A stretch of 8,814 nt of DNA from CBDVAK01 sp965371945 (lineage in GTDB: Bacteria > Pseudomonadota > Gammaproteobacteria > Competibacterales > JAHEDQ01). The position numbers were made by a program, and so were the translations under genes. Under the pieces are notes generated by a model. The model saw only the letters and a program-made list of their open reading frames with translations. It was not told where the DNA came from and did not search any database. Location: the NCBI GenBank assembly GCA_965371945.1, contig CBDVAK010000140.1, forward strand, positions 1-8,814, given 5' to 3'. This document shows, one piece after another, positions 1 through 6,985 of this stretch (its first letter is position 1; the number at the start of each line of letters is the position of its first letter).

Positions 1-4
1 CAGC

Positions 5-748
5 TCAACCGATCATCAGCAGGCGGATCGCCATCAGCACAACCACGGTCAGCAACAACGGCCGAATCAGGCGTCCGCCGGCTCGAATCGCGGCATGAGC
101 ACCCAGCCAGGCGCCGGCCGTGAGCGCCACGCCCATTGCTGCACCGGTGACCACATCGACGCGACCGAAAGCGGCGAATGTCAACAGAGCGGCAACGTTG
201 CTGGACAGGTTCATATAACGGGCAAGGCCCGCCGCGGCGACGATGTCGAGCCTGAAAACACGCATGCCCAGTCCGGTCCAGAATGCCCCGGTCCCCGGCC
301 CCACGAAGCCGTCGTACCAACCCAGTAGCAGCGCTGTCAGACGCCGACCGCCCGTGGCTGCCGCGCCAGCGCCTGAGGCCGCCGGCACACGATGGGGCAG
401 CACCATGTAGATTGCCGCCGCCAGTACTGCCAGCGGCAACAGACGCCGCAACACGGCGGCACTCAGAAACTGCACCATGATCGTACCGAACAGCGCCCCC
501 AGCGCGGTGGAGACCATCAGGTCCCGCCATCGGGCCGGGTCCAGCAGCCCTTTGCGCAGGAAGGTCACGGTGGCGATAGCGGTTCCGAAGGTACCGCAGA
601 GCTTGGCGGTGCCCAATACGGTGTGTGCGGGCAGCCCCGCGGTGAGCAGCGCCGGAACCACGATCAAACCGCCTCCACCGGCAACGGCATCGACGAAACC
701 GGCACCAAACGCCGCCGCGGAGAGCAGAAGGATGGTTGGCAGATCCAT
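5..748 (-). CDS. TauE/SafE (TSUP) family membrane transporter, YfcA-like
   Basis: A 247-residue inner-membrane protein, almost entirely hydrophobic, with seven or eight likely membrane segments. It shows the two-fold internal repeat of the TSUP family: a first motif G17-F-V-D20 followed by a run of four glycines (24-27), and a matching second motif G143-W-Y-D146-G-F-V-G150-P. The second half continues with an N-L-S-S-N stretch near 180-184, as in E. coli YfcA, which is the closest relative I recognise. Family members export or import small anions, often sulfur compounds such as sulfite, sulfoacetate or thiosulfate; the substrate here cannot be read from sequence. The ATG lies 22 bp after the dapE stop with only a weak GAG ribosome site, so it is probably the last gene of the operon and translated from the same message. 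The length is slightly under YfcA (about 269). Family call is firm; function is open. Confidence 0.88.
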   Translation of the reverse strand: MDLPTILLLSAAAFGAGFVDAVAGGGGLIVVPALLTAGLPAHTVLGTAKLCGTFGTAIATVTFLRKGLLDPARWRDLMVSTALGALFGTIMVQFLSAAVLRRLLPLAVLAAAIYMVLPHRVPAASGAGAAATGGRRLTALLLGWYDGFVGPGTGAFWTGLGMRVFRLDIVAAAGLARYMNLSSNVAALLTFAAFGRVDVVTGAAMGVALTAGAWLGAHAAIRAGGRLIRPLLLTVVVLMAIRLLMIG

Positions 749-770
749 GGCACTCGGCCGGCTAAGGCGG

Positions 771-1970
771 TCAGGTCAGCAGGCGTTCTAGCACGCCACA
801 GTAGATTTCCGACAGTCTGTCCAGGTCCTGTACCCGCACATGTTCGTTGACCTTGTGAATGCTGGCGTTGACGGGCCCCAATTCCACCACCTGTGCCCCG
901 GTAGGTGCGATGAAGCGGCCGTCTGACGTACCCCCTGAAGTGGAAAGTTCCGGCCGATATCCGAGTATACCGTGGACGGCGTCGCAGGCGGCCTCGATCA
1001 GTTCACCACCGCGGGTCAGAAACGGCTCCCCGGACAGGTGCCAGTCCAGTTCATGTGGATATTTCTGATCGTAACGTTGTTCCTGCTCCTGGACATGGTG
1101 CTCGATCAGCTCCTCGACGCGGCGCATCAGTGCGATCGCGGGTGATTCGGTGCCAAAGCGAAAATTGAACATCAGTTCGAGTTCACCCGGGATGACATTG
1201 GTCGCTCCGGTACCCGACCAGATGTTGGAGATCTGGAACGATGTAGGGGGGAAAAAACGGCTGCCCTGGTCCCATGTCTGATCGGTGAGCAACGCGATCA
1301 ATCCACCGATGCCATGGATCGGGTTGGTGGCCAGATCGGGATAGGCGACATGTCCTTGCACGCCGAGAAACTTGAGCCGGCCATGCAACGAGCCACGTCG
1401 CCCGTTCTTGATCGTGTCACCCAGACGCTGATGGCTGGAGGGTTCACCGATCAGGCACCATCGAATCCGGGTGGCGGTCGAGTCAAGGTACTCGAGCACT
1501 CTCACGGTGCCGTCCGCGGCAGGTCCTTCCTCATCACTGGTGATCAGCAGGCCGATACTGCCGTGATGATCGGCATGGCGTCCGAGGAAGCGTTCGCAGG
1601 CAGTGATCATGGCCGCCAGGCTGCCCTTCATGTCGGCGGCGCCGCGACCGTACAGATTACCGTCGCGCACTTCCGGGGCGAATGGGTCGCTGTGCCATGC
1701 ACCGCCGGGTCCGGGTGGCACCACATCGGTGTGTCCAGCGAACACGAACAAGGGTTCAGTGTGGCCTTTGCGGGCCCATAGGTTGTCGACCTCGCCGCGC
1801 CGCAGGTGTTCCACGTCAAAGCCCAGTGGCTCCAACTGGCTCGCTATGAAGTCCTGGCAACCCGCATCATCGGGAGTGATCGACGGTGCGCGTATCAGCG
1901 TCCGGGCCAGTTCCAGCGTGCGCGACACGGTTTGGTCAATCGCCCGTGAGGACCGCGTAGCGGTCCGCAT
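771..1970 (-). CDS. dapE: Succinyl-diaminopimelate desuccinylase
   Basis: DapE hydrolyses N-succinyl-LL-diaminopimelate to LL-diaminopimelate and succinate in the lysine and peptidoglycan-precursor pathway. It is a cytosolic dinuclear zinc M20 peptidase. With ATG at 1970 numbered 1, metal and catalytic residues are visible: H80 and D82 in AGHTD, D113 in AADMKG, E147/E148 in SDEEG, E176 in GEPSS and H372 in SIHK. The substrate-binding region has NGRRGS and GGTSDGRF. Relative to the H. influenzae enzyme the spacing E176-H372 is ten residues longer, owing to a charged insertion near 293-307. Start choice is uncertain. ATG 1970 has a GGTGG ribosome-site match but overlaps yffB by 35 bp and adds about 13 residues. 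GTG 1928, seven bases after the yffB stop, gives 385 residues and matches the family N-terminus but has no clear ribosome site. A TTG lies directly before the ATG. The product is certain; the start is not. Confidence 0.96.
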   Translation of the reverse strand: MRTATRSSRAIDQTVSRTLELARTLIRAPSITPDDAGCQDFIASQLEPLGFDVEHLRRGEVDNLWARKGHTEPLFVFAGHTDVVPPGPGGAWHSDPFAPEVRDGNLYGRGAADMKGSLAAMITACERFLGRHADHHGSIGLLITSDEEGPAADGTVRVLEYLDSTATRIRWCLIGEPSSHQRLGDTIKNGRRGSLHGRLKFLGVQGHVAYPDLATNPIHGIGGLIALLTDQTWDQGSRFFPPTSFQISNIWSGTGATNVIPGELELMFNFRFGTESPAIALMRRVEELIEHHVQEQEQRYDQKYPHELDWHLSGEPFLTRGGELIEAACDAVHGILGYRPELSTSGGTSDGRFIAPTGAQVVELGPVNASIHKVNEHVRVQDLDRLSEIYCGVLERLLT

Positions 1971-2289
1971 CAAAACCCACCAGCAGTTGCGATCGGTACT
2001 CCAGCACCGGCCGGCGGATCAGGGTGGGATTGTCGAGCATCAGGTCCGCTGCCAGTTGCGGATCGAGCCGCGCGCGCACCGGCTCAGGCAGCGCCCGCCA
2101 GCTGGCGCTGCGACGGTTGAGCAACGTCTCCCAGCCTGCCATGTCGATCCAGCTTTGCAAGCGATCGGGCTCCAGGCCTTGCTTTCGAAAATCGTGGAAC
2201 TGGTAGCTCAGACCATGTGAATCCAGCCAGCGGCGGGCTTTCGCAACCGTGTCACAGTTAGGGATTCCATATACCATCGGCACGTTCAT
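1936..2289 (-). CDS. yffB: YffB, Spx/ArsC-family thioredoxin-fold protein
   Basis: A 117-residue protein of the ArsC/Spx/MgsR family, closest to E. coli YffB. The N-terminus reads MVYGIPNCDT with a single cysteine (C12) where arsenate reductases have their catalytic cysteine; there is no CXXC. It continues with KARRWLDSHG, FHDFRKQGL, LLNRRSASWR and LIRRPVL, the last carrying the conserved arginine-proline of the family. The biochemical role of YffB is not established; glutathione-linked thiol chemistry has been suggested for the family, and arsenate reduction should not be assumed. The chosen ATG is 11 bp after the dapD stop with GGA seven bases upstream. A TTG overlapping the dapD stop would add five residues with no family support. 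The dapE neighbour is conserved in E. coli, which supports co-transcription but does not reveal function. Confidence 0.93.
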   Translation of the reverse strand: MNVPMVYGIPNCDTVAKARRWLDSHGLSYQFHDFRKQGLEPDRLQSWIDMAGWETLLNRRSASWRALPEPVRARLDPQLAADLMLDNPTLIRRPVLEYRSQLLVGFDADRYAVLTGD

Positions 2290-2300
2290 AGCGGTTCCAC

Positions 2301-3116
2301 TCAATCGCGCAGCAACTCGTTGATGCCGACCTTGGCGCGGGTTTTCTGGTCAACCTGCTTGATGATCACCGCGCAATAAAGGCTGTGGCTGCCGTCCTTG
2401 GACGGCATTGAACCCGGCACTACCACGCTGCCGGCGGGAACTCTTCCATAGCTGATCTCGCCGCTGTTACGGTCATAGATCTTGGTGCTTTGACCGATGT
2501 ATACCCCCATCGACAGCACTGATCCCTGCTCGATCACCACGCCTTCCACCACCTCGGAGCGGGCACCGATGAAACAACCGTCTTCGATGATGGTCGGTCC
2601 CGCCTGCAGTGGCTCGAGTACTCCGCCGATACCCACACCACCGGACAGATGCACATTGCGACCGATCTGCGCACAGGAGCCGACCGTGGCCCAGGTGTCC
2701 ACCATGGTGCCGGAATCGATGTAGGCCCCGATGTTCACATAGGAAGGCATCAACACGACTCCGGGTGCGATGTAGGTGCCATGGCGTGCCGCGGCAGGCG
2801 GCACCACCCGTACTCCGGCTTTGCGGAAATCCTCCAGTCCATAGCCGCTGTACTTCGGCGCCACCTTGTCGAAATAGCTGCTGTAGCCGTCACGGATGAG
2901 CTTGTTGTCGTAAATGCGAAAAGACAGTAGCACGGCTTTTTTCAACCATTGATTGACCACCCAGCCTGCGTCGTTTTTCCGGGCCACTCGCAACGTCCCG
3001 GATTCCAATCCGTCGAGGGCTTCTTCCACTGCGCCGCGGACCTCGGCCGACACCGTTTTCGGGCTCAGGTCCATACGTGTTTCGAATGCCTGTTCAATAA
3101 TTTGCTGTAGTGTCAT
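2301..3116 (-). CDS. dapD: 2,3,4,5-tetrahydropyridine-2,6-dicarboxylate N-succinyltransferase
   Basis: DapD transfers succinyl from succinyl-CoA to tetrahydrodipicolinate, committing the intermediate to the succinylase branch of diaminopimelate and lysine synthesis. The 271-residue product is nearly the family length (274 in E. coli). It has a helical N-terminal domain (about 1-100), then a left-handed beta-helix of hexapeptide repeats (about 110-235) including MPSYVNIGAYIDSGTMVDTW, GSCAQIG and IEDGCFIGARSEVVEG. D140 and E188 match the catalytic Asp and Glu described for mycobacterial DapD. The C-terminus ends KVGINELLRD, as in E. coli. ATG 3116 fits the family N-terminus (TLQQIIEQAFETR). An in-frame GTG at 3155 overlaps the glnD stop (GTGA) and would add 13 non-conserved residues; I consider it unlikely but it could matter for translational coupling. 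The gene sits 35 bp after glnD. DapC is not present beside it. Confidence 0.97.
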   Translation of the reverse strand: MTLQQIIEQAFETRMDLSPKTVSAEVRGAVEEALDGLESGTLRVARKNDAGWVVNQWLKKAVLLSFRIYDNKLIRDGYSSYFDKVAPKYSGYGLEDFRKAGVRVVPPAAARHGTYIAPGVVLMPSYVNIGAYIDSGTMVDTWATVGSCAQIGRNVHLSGGVGIGGVLEPLQAGPTIIEDGCFIGARSEVVEGVVIEQGSVLSMGVYIGQSTKIYDRNSGEISYGRVPAGSVVVPGSMPSKDGSHSLYCAVIIKQVDQKTRAKVGINELLRD

Positions 3117-3151
3117 CTTTATTGGTCTCAGGTGGCAGGTCAGTGAAACAG

Positions 3152-5851
3152 TCACAGGTCCGGGTCAGCAGTGATTTCCTGCAGTTGTTCGGTCAAGGCC
3201 GTGCGAATCTGTTGTTGCCGGTCCGGATCGTCGAACGGCCGGTTGTCGGTATCGGTGATGAAGAATACATCCTCGACCCGCTCGCCCAGGGTGGCGATAC
3301 GGGCATCGTGCAATTCGACGCCGATCTCGACGAAGACCCGGCCCACGCGAGACAGCAGACCAGGCCGGTCCGCGGTGATCAACTCGAGCAGGGTGCGGCC
3401 GTGGAACCGGTCCTGTCCAAAGGTGACCTGCGTGGGTGTTGCGAAGTGTTTCAGACGCCGCGAGGGCGTTCTGCCGGTCGATCGTGGTCCGGGAGCGCCG
3501 GGCGCACGGCTCAGCGCTGTGCGCAAGCGATCGGCTATCCGCCTCACCCGGTAGCGTTCAGAGATCGGCGTGCCATCCGCGTCGAGCACGATATAGGTGT
3601 CCAGACTATGGTCGTCCGCAGTGGTCAGAATGCGTGCATCGACCACCGTCAGCCCCATCTGGTCGAATACCCCGGTGGTGGTCGCAAACAGCATATCGTG
3701 ATTGCGCTGATAGACGAACACCAGGGTACCGCGGGGATCCTTGCGGGTCAGCACCAGTGGCCGGCCGTCGTCCGCTTTCTTGAGGATGGCGCGAGTGTTC
3801 CAGGTGATCTCGGCGACGCTGTGTCTCAGAAAGTAATCGTCCGCAAACTGTTTCCATACCCGCTCGATTCGCAATGCCGAAATGCCCTTGCGTGCCAGTG
3901 CGGCACGGGCCTGATCCTGGACTTCGATGATACGCTGCTCACGGTCCACAGGCTGGTCCAGCCCGCGTCTGAGCACGGCACGGGCGGCGTGGTAGAGATC
4001 CATCAACAGCGTCGCTCGCCAGGAGTTCCACAGACTCGGATTGGTTCCGCGGATGTCGGCAACAGTGAGCACATAGAGGTAGTCGAGGTAGGTACGGTCG
4101 CCCACCCTTGCAGCGAACCGGTGCACCACCTCCAGGTCATAGATATCCTGCTTCTGCGCGGTCACCGACATCAACAGGTGGTTTTGCACCAGCCAGCCGA
4201 CCAGACGGGTATCCGCTGCGCTGAGTCCGTGTTGCTCGCAGAACCTGATGGCATCGACCGCGCCAAGCTCCGAGTGGTCCCCTCCGCGAGCCTTGCCGAT
4301 GTCGTGATAGAGCGCAGCGGCATAGGCCAGTTCCGGTTTCGGCAACCGGCTCATCACTTCGCTGCACTGCGGCAGTTCGTCGCTGAATCGGGGCACGGCG
4401 AGCCTGCGCAGATTGCGGACCACGAACAGAATGTGCTGGTCGACTGTGTAGGCATGGAACAGGTCATATTGCATGCGGCCCACGATGCGACCGTATTCCG
4501 GCAGGTAGGCCGCCAGCACGCCGTATGCGCTCATCAGTCGCAGGGCCCTGGTGATCCCCTGTTGCTGCCGCAGCAATTCCATGAACAGATGGCGTGCACG
4601 GGGAGTGCTGCGGACCCGTTCATCGAGCAAATGTCCGTGTTCGCGAATCAGCCGGATGGTCGAGGCGCGCAGGCCCTTGATTTCCGGATGCCGGGCAAAG
4701 ATCAGGAAAACCTCCAGCAAGGCCGCCGGAGAACGTTTGAAAACATCGTCGCGACACGCTTCGAGATAGCCACTACGGGTCCGAAATCGTGAGTTGACAG
4801 GTTGTGATGCGCCGTTCTGGCCATCGCCCAGGATGGCCTCCTCGAACAGTTGCAGCAGCATCTCGTTGAGGCGCCACAACTGCATTGCGATGCGGTAGTA
4901 GCGCTGCATGAACAACTCGATGGCGAGATCATGACCCTGGTCGCGATACCCGAACCCGGTTGCGATCGGACCCTGATAGTCGAACAACAGTCGATCTTCG
5001 CGCCGACCGGCCAGGGTGTGCAGCGCGAAACGGACCCGCCACAGAAAGTTCTGGCCCTGGTGCAATTCGTCGAATTCGGCCGCTGTCAGGTAGCCGTGTC
5101 CGACCAGGTCCTGCAGCGTGTCCGCGCCGAAATAGCGCTTCGCGACCCAGGCCACGGTCTGAATATCGCGCAAGCCCCCCGGACCCTCCTTGATATTAGG
5201 TTCCAGGTTGTAGGCAGTATCGTGGAAGCGTTGGTGACGTCGCAGTTGCTCGGCCCGCTTGGCGGCAAAAAACTGCTGTGGGGACCACATGCAGTCTGGT
5301 CCCGTGGCCACCCGCATCGCCCGGAACAGCTTGTCGTCGCCCTGCAGCACCCGGGTTTCCATCAGGTTGGTCACCACGGTAACGTCGGCCTGACCCTCGC
5401 GCACGCAATCCCCGATGGTCCTCACGCTTTGGCCCACTTCCAATCCGATATCCCACAGAAAGGTCAGGAATGCCGCAATCGATTCACGGCTCTGCTGTAG
5501 AGTGCTTTCATCCGGCAGCAGGATCATCAGGTCGATGTCGGAACCCGGGTGCAACTCGCCCCGCCCGTAGCCGCCGACCGCCAGCAGTGCCAGGTCGTCG
5601 CGGAGCTCACCGAATGCCCGCGTCCAGGCGCGAGTCACCAGGCTGTCCACAAACCGCGCTCTGGCCGGGATCAGTTGCTCGGCACTGAGCCCCTGGTGGA
5701 ACAACTGCTCCAGGCTGTGTCGCCCGTGCTCGAGCGCGGACCGGAATTTCTCCACCTCGAGGCCGCTGTCTGGTCCGGCGTCGAATGTCGCGGCATCGAA
5801 GATATCATGGTCCTCGAAGGGTACCGGTCTGAGAATCTGTGGAACCTGCAT
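3152..5851 (-). CDS. glnD: Bifunctional PII uridylyltransferase / uridylyl-removing enzyme
   Basis: GlnD is the glutamine sensor of the nitrogen cascade. It uridylylates PII proteins (GlnB, GlnK) when glutamine is low and removes UMP when it is high, thereby controlling glutamine synthetase and NtrBC. The 899-residue product matches the usual length (890 in E. coli). An N-terminal nucleotidyltransferase domain has GGYGRGEL at 93-100 and D105/D107 of the SDID motif, the same numbers as in E. coli. The GlnD-specific linker follows (KEGPGGLRDIQ at 221-231). The HD phosphohydrolase domain covers about 460-590, with H466 and H516-D517 in LYHDIGKARGGDHS. Two ACT domains, which sense glutamine, lie at about 708-780 and 818-890. 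All key residues are intact. The ATG is 22 bp after map and has no clear ribosome site, suggesting coupling to map translation. A second GlnD or any PII gene is not in view. Confidence 0.98.
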   Translation of the reverse strand: MQVPQILRPVPFEDHDIFDAATFDAGPDSGLEVEKFRSALEHGRHSLEQLFHQGLSAEQLIPARARFVDSLVTRAWTRAFGELRDDLALLAVGGYGRGELHPGSDIDLMILLPDESTLQQSRESIAAFLTFLWDIGLEVGQSVRTIGDCVREGQADVTVVTNLMETRVLQGDDKLFRAMRVATGPDCMWSPQQFFAAKRAEQLRRHQRFHDTAYNLEPNIKEGPGGLRDIQTVAWVAKRYFGADTLQDLVGHGYLTAAEFDELHQGQNFLWRVRFALHTLAGRREDRLLFDYQGPIATGFGYRDQGHDLAIELFMQRYYRIAMQLWRLNEMLLQLFEEAILGDGQNGASQPVNSRFRTRSGYLEACRDDVFKRSPAALLEVFLIFARHPEIKGLRASTIRLIREHGHLLDERVRSTPRARHLFMELLRQQQGITRALRLMSAYGVLAAYLPEYGRIVGRMQYDLFHAYTVDQHILFVVRNLRRLAVPRFSDELPQCSEVMSRLPKPELAYAAALYHDIGKARGGDHSELGAVDAIRFCEQHGLSAADTRLVGWLVQNHLLMSVTAQKQDIYDLEVVHRFAARVGDRTYLDYLYVLTVADIRGTNPSLWNSWRATLLMDLYHAARAVLRRGLDQPVDREQRIIEVQDQARAALARKGISALRIERVWKQFADDYFLRHSVAEITWNTRAILKKADDGRPLVLTRKDPRGTLVFVYQRNHDMLFATTTGVFDQMGLTVVDARILTTADDHSLDTYIVLDADGTPISERYRVRRIADRLRTALSRAPGAPGPRSTGRTPSRRLKHFATPTQVTFGQDRFHGRTLLELITADRPGLLSRVGRVFVEIGVELHDARIATLGERVEDVFFITDTDNRPFDDPDRQQQIRTALTEQLQEITADPDL

Positions 5852-5873
5852 CGTGGCGTCGGCCGTATACCGG

Positions 5874-6641
5874 TCAATGGGCCGGTTGCGGGCTCAGGGT
5901 CAGGATTTCGTAGCCGTTCTCCGTCACCAGCACGGTGTGTTCCCACTGAGCACTGAGGCTGTGATCCTTGGTAACCACGGTCCAGCCGTCCGGTAGCAGT
6001 CGGCTGTGACGCTTGCCGAGGTTGATCATCGGCTCAATGGTGAAGGTCATGCCCTGTTCCAGAACCAGCCCGGTGCCGGGTTCGCCGTAGTGCAGTACCT
6101 GCGGCTCTTCATGAAACTCGCGTCCGATCCCATGACCGCAGTATTCTCGCACCACTGAACAGCGGTTGGTTTCGGCATGGCTCTGTATGGCATGCCCGAT
6201 GTCACCGAGGCGCACACCCGGGGCGACCATCTCGATTCCGGTGGTCATACATTCGTGGGCCAGTTGGCAGATACGCTGTCCCTGCACGCTGGGTTTGCCA
6301 ACCAGGAACATGCGGCTGGTATCGCCGTGGAAGCCGTCCTTGATTACGGTGATATCGATGTTGACGATGTCACCGGAACGCAGCTTCTTGTCGCCGGGGA
6401 TGCCGTGACAGATGACGTGATTGACCGAAGTGCAGATCGAGCGCGGGAACCCCCGATAGTCAAGGGGCGCCGGGATAGCCTCCTGAATCTCGACGATATA
6501 GTCGTGACAGATACGGTCCAACTCACCTGTAGTGATGCCGGCGCGTACGTGTGGAGTGATCATGTCGAGCACCTCCGCAGCGAGTCGACCGGCAACCCGC
6601 ATTGCGGACACTTCCTGCGCATTCTTGATGTGTACGCTCAT
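5874..6641 (-). CDS. map: Methionine aminopeptidase, type I
   Basis: Map removes the initiator methionine from nascent proteins in the cytosol. The 255-residue product is a type Ia enzyme (264 in E. coli) without an N-terminal extension. The dinuclear metal site is complete: D96 in VNIDITV, D107 in HGDTSR, H170 in CGHGIG, E203 in TIEPM and E234 in WEHTVLV. The substrate-contacting H79 is in NHVICHGIPG. The N-terminus (KNAQEVSAMRVAGRLAAEVL) aligns with E. coli Map and supports ATG 6641; GGAG lies about 13 bases upstream, a rather long spacing. It is the first gene of the minus-strand operon and diverges from rpsB, an arrangement common in gammaproteobacteria. The position beside the S2/EF-Ts operon fits its role in translation. 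Confidence 0.98.
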   Translation of the reverse strand: MSVHIKNAQEVSAMRVAGRLAAEVLDMITPHVRAGITTGELDRICHDYIVEIQEAIPAPLDYRGFPRSICTSVNHVICHGIPGDKKLRSGDIVNIDITVIKDGFHGDTSRMFLVGKPSVQGQRICQLAHECMTTGIEMVAPGVRLGDIGHAIQSHAETNRCSVVREYCGHGIGREFHEEPQVLHYGEPGTGLVLEQGMTFTIEPMINLGKRHSRLLPDGWTVVTKDHSLSAQWEHTVLVTENGYEILTLSPQPAH

Positions 6642-6730
6642 ACCGAATGGTCAACTCCAGGAGCGATGGACAGGCAACGCGAAGTGACGACTCGCAGTGG
6701 ATCGGCCCCAATCAGAAAGACCCCAAAGGC

Positions 6731-6748
6731 CGGTCGGATCGCGGTCGG
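6731..6748. repeat. Pair of 7-bp direct repeats, 11-bp period
   Basis: CGGTCGG occurs at 6731-6737 and again at 6742-6748, with ATCG between. The period of 11 bp places both copies on the same DNA face, which is how tandem binding sites are often arranged. It lies between the start of map and the rpsB promoter. In GC-rich DNA such a repeat can arise by chance, and no regulator is recognised. Confidence 0.3.
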
Positions 6749-6792
6749 TGTATATCGCCAGGACCCACAATGACGTTGGCGCGGCCGGGCGC

Positions 6793-6831
6793 AGCATAGT
6801 GAACGCGTTGTTGGCAAAAGACAACTATGCT
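6793..6831. promoter_or_regulatory. 8-bp inverted repeat flanking the rpsB promoter core
   Basis: AGCATAGT at 6793-6800 and ACTATGCT at 6824-6831 are exact reverse complements separated by 23 bp. The right arm overlaps the extended -10 of the rpsB promoter; the left arm lies upstream of the -35. Inside them a shorter inverted repeat is seen, GTTGT (6807-6811) and ACAAC (6821-6825). Read outward, each arm contains TATGCT, a possible -10, so the element could be a pair of back-to-back promoters for map and rpsB or an operator. The minus-strand arm lacks a well-placed -35. The repeat is seen directly; its function is inference. Confidence 0.45.
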
Positions 6832-6836
6832 ATAAA
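6808..6836 (+). promoter_or_regulatory. rpsB promoter (extended -10, GC-rich discriminator)
   Basis: TATAAA at 6831-6836 is preceded by TGC, giving an extended -10. A weak -35, TTGTTG (6808-6813), sits at the ideal 17-bp spacing. The -10 is followed at once by GCGCGCGC (6837-6844), a GC-rich discriminator typical of stringently controlled ribosomal promoters that respond to ppGpp. Transcription would start near 6842-6844, leaving a leader of about 140 nt. An extended -10 is also what I recall for gammaproteobacterial rpsB promoters. Confidence 0.75.
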
Positions 6837-6842
6837 GCGCGC

Positions 6843-6985
6843 GCTTCCGATAAGCAAATTCACACACTCATCGGCACGTGTCGCGGGGTGCTCCTGGTCT
6901 GTCTGGTCCTTGTGACCGGTACTTGACCGGAGTCGCGGTACGGGATGAGTGGAAGTCTAACCCCGTTACGATTCAGAGGCTTACT
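6843..6985 (+). promoter_or_regulatory. rpsB 5' leader, probable S2 autoregulatory RNA
   Basis: S2 represses its own rpsB-tsf mRNA through the 5' leader in E. coli. Here the leader of about 140 nt shows clear pairing potential. CACTCATC (6865-6872) is an exact complement of GATGAGTG (6944-6951), closing a domain. Inside it, GGCAC (6873-6877) can pair with GTGCT (6888-6892) and stack on that helix. Either CTGGTC (6903-6908) pairs with GACCGG (6914-6919), or CCGGT (6916-6920) pairs with ACCGG (6926-6930). ACGGG (6940-6944) can also pair with CCCGT (6962-6966), which would form a pseudoknot with, or compete with, the closing helix at one base. A ribosome site AGAGG (6975-6979) lies six bases before the ATG, just beyond this element. 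Pairings were found by eye, not by energy folding. Confidence 0.65.

Larger units (their letters stand above)
6642..6985. other. Divergent map / rpsB regulatory region without a gene
   Basis: These 344 bp separate the starts of map and rpsB. No reading frame here resembles a protein. The right half holds the rpsB promoter and leader. The left half (6642-6790) should contain the map leader and promoter, but I see no convincing -35/-10 pair on the minus strand. The best weak candidates for a minus-strand -10 are TATGCT at 6798-6793 and TATACA at 6754-6749, neither with a good -35 at the right distance. Confidence 0.8.

Noticed and set aside
1936..2289. Calling the Spx/ArsC-like gene an arsenate reductase (arsC)
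   Set aside because: The sequence follows YffB throughout and is next to dapE as in E. coli. No arsR, arsB or other arsenic gene is nearby.
3117..3155. GTG start for dapD overlapping the glnD stop
   Set aside because: The added 13 residues are not found in DapD proteins, and ATG 3116 aligns with the family start. Retained only as a possible coupling signal.
3110..4792. A 560-residue open frame on the plus strand, antisense to glnD
   Set aside because: It lies wholly opposite glnD and the dapD start. Its protein has no recognisable domain and a composition expected from the complement of high-GC codons. glnD has complete catalytic motifs on the other strand.
6878..6985. N-terminal extension of S2 from the in-frame ATG at 6878
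   Set aside because: The 36 extra residues are unlike any S2 N-terminus, fall within the structured leader, and the internal ATG at 6986 has a proper ribosome site.
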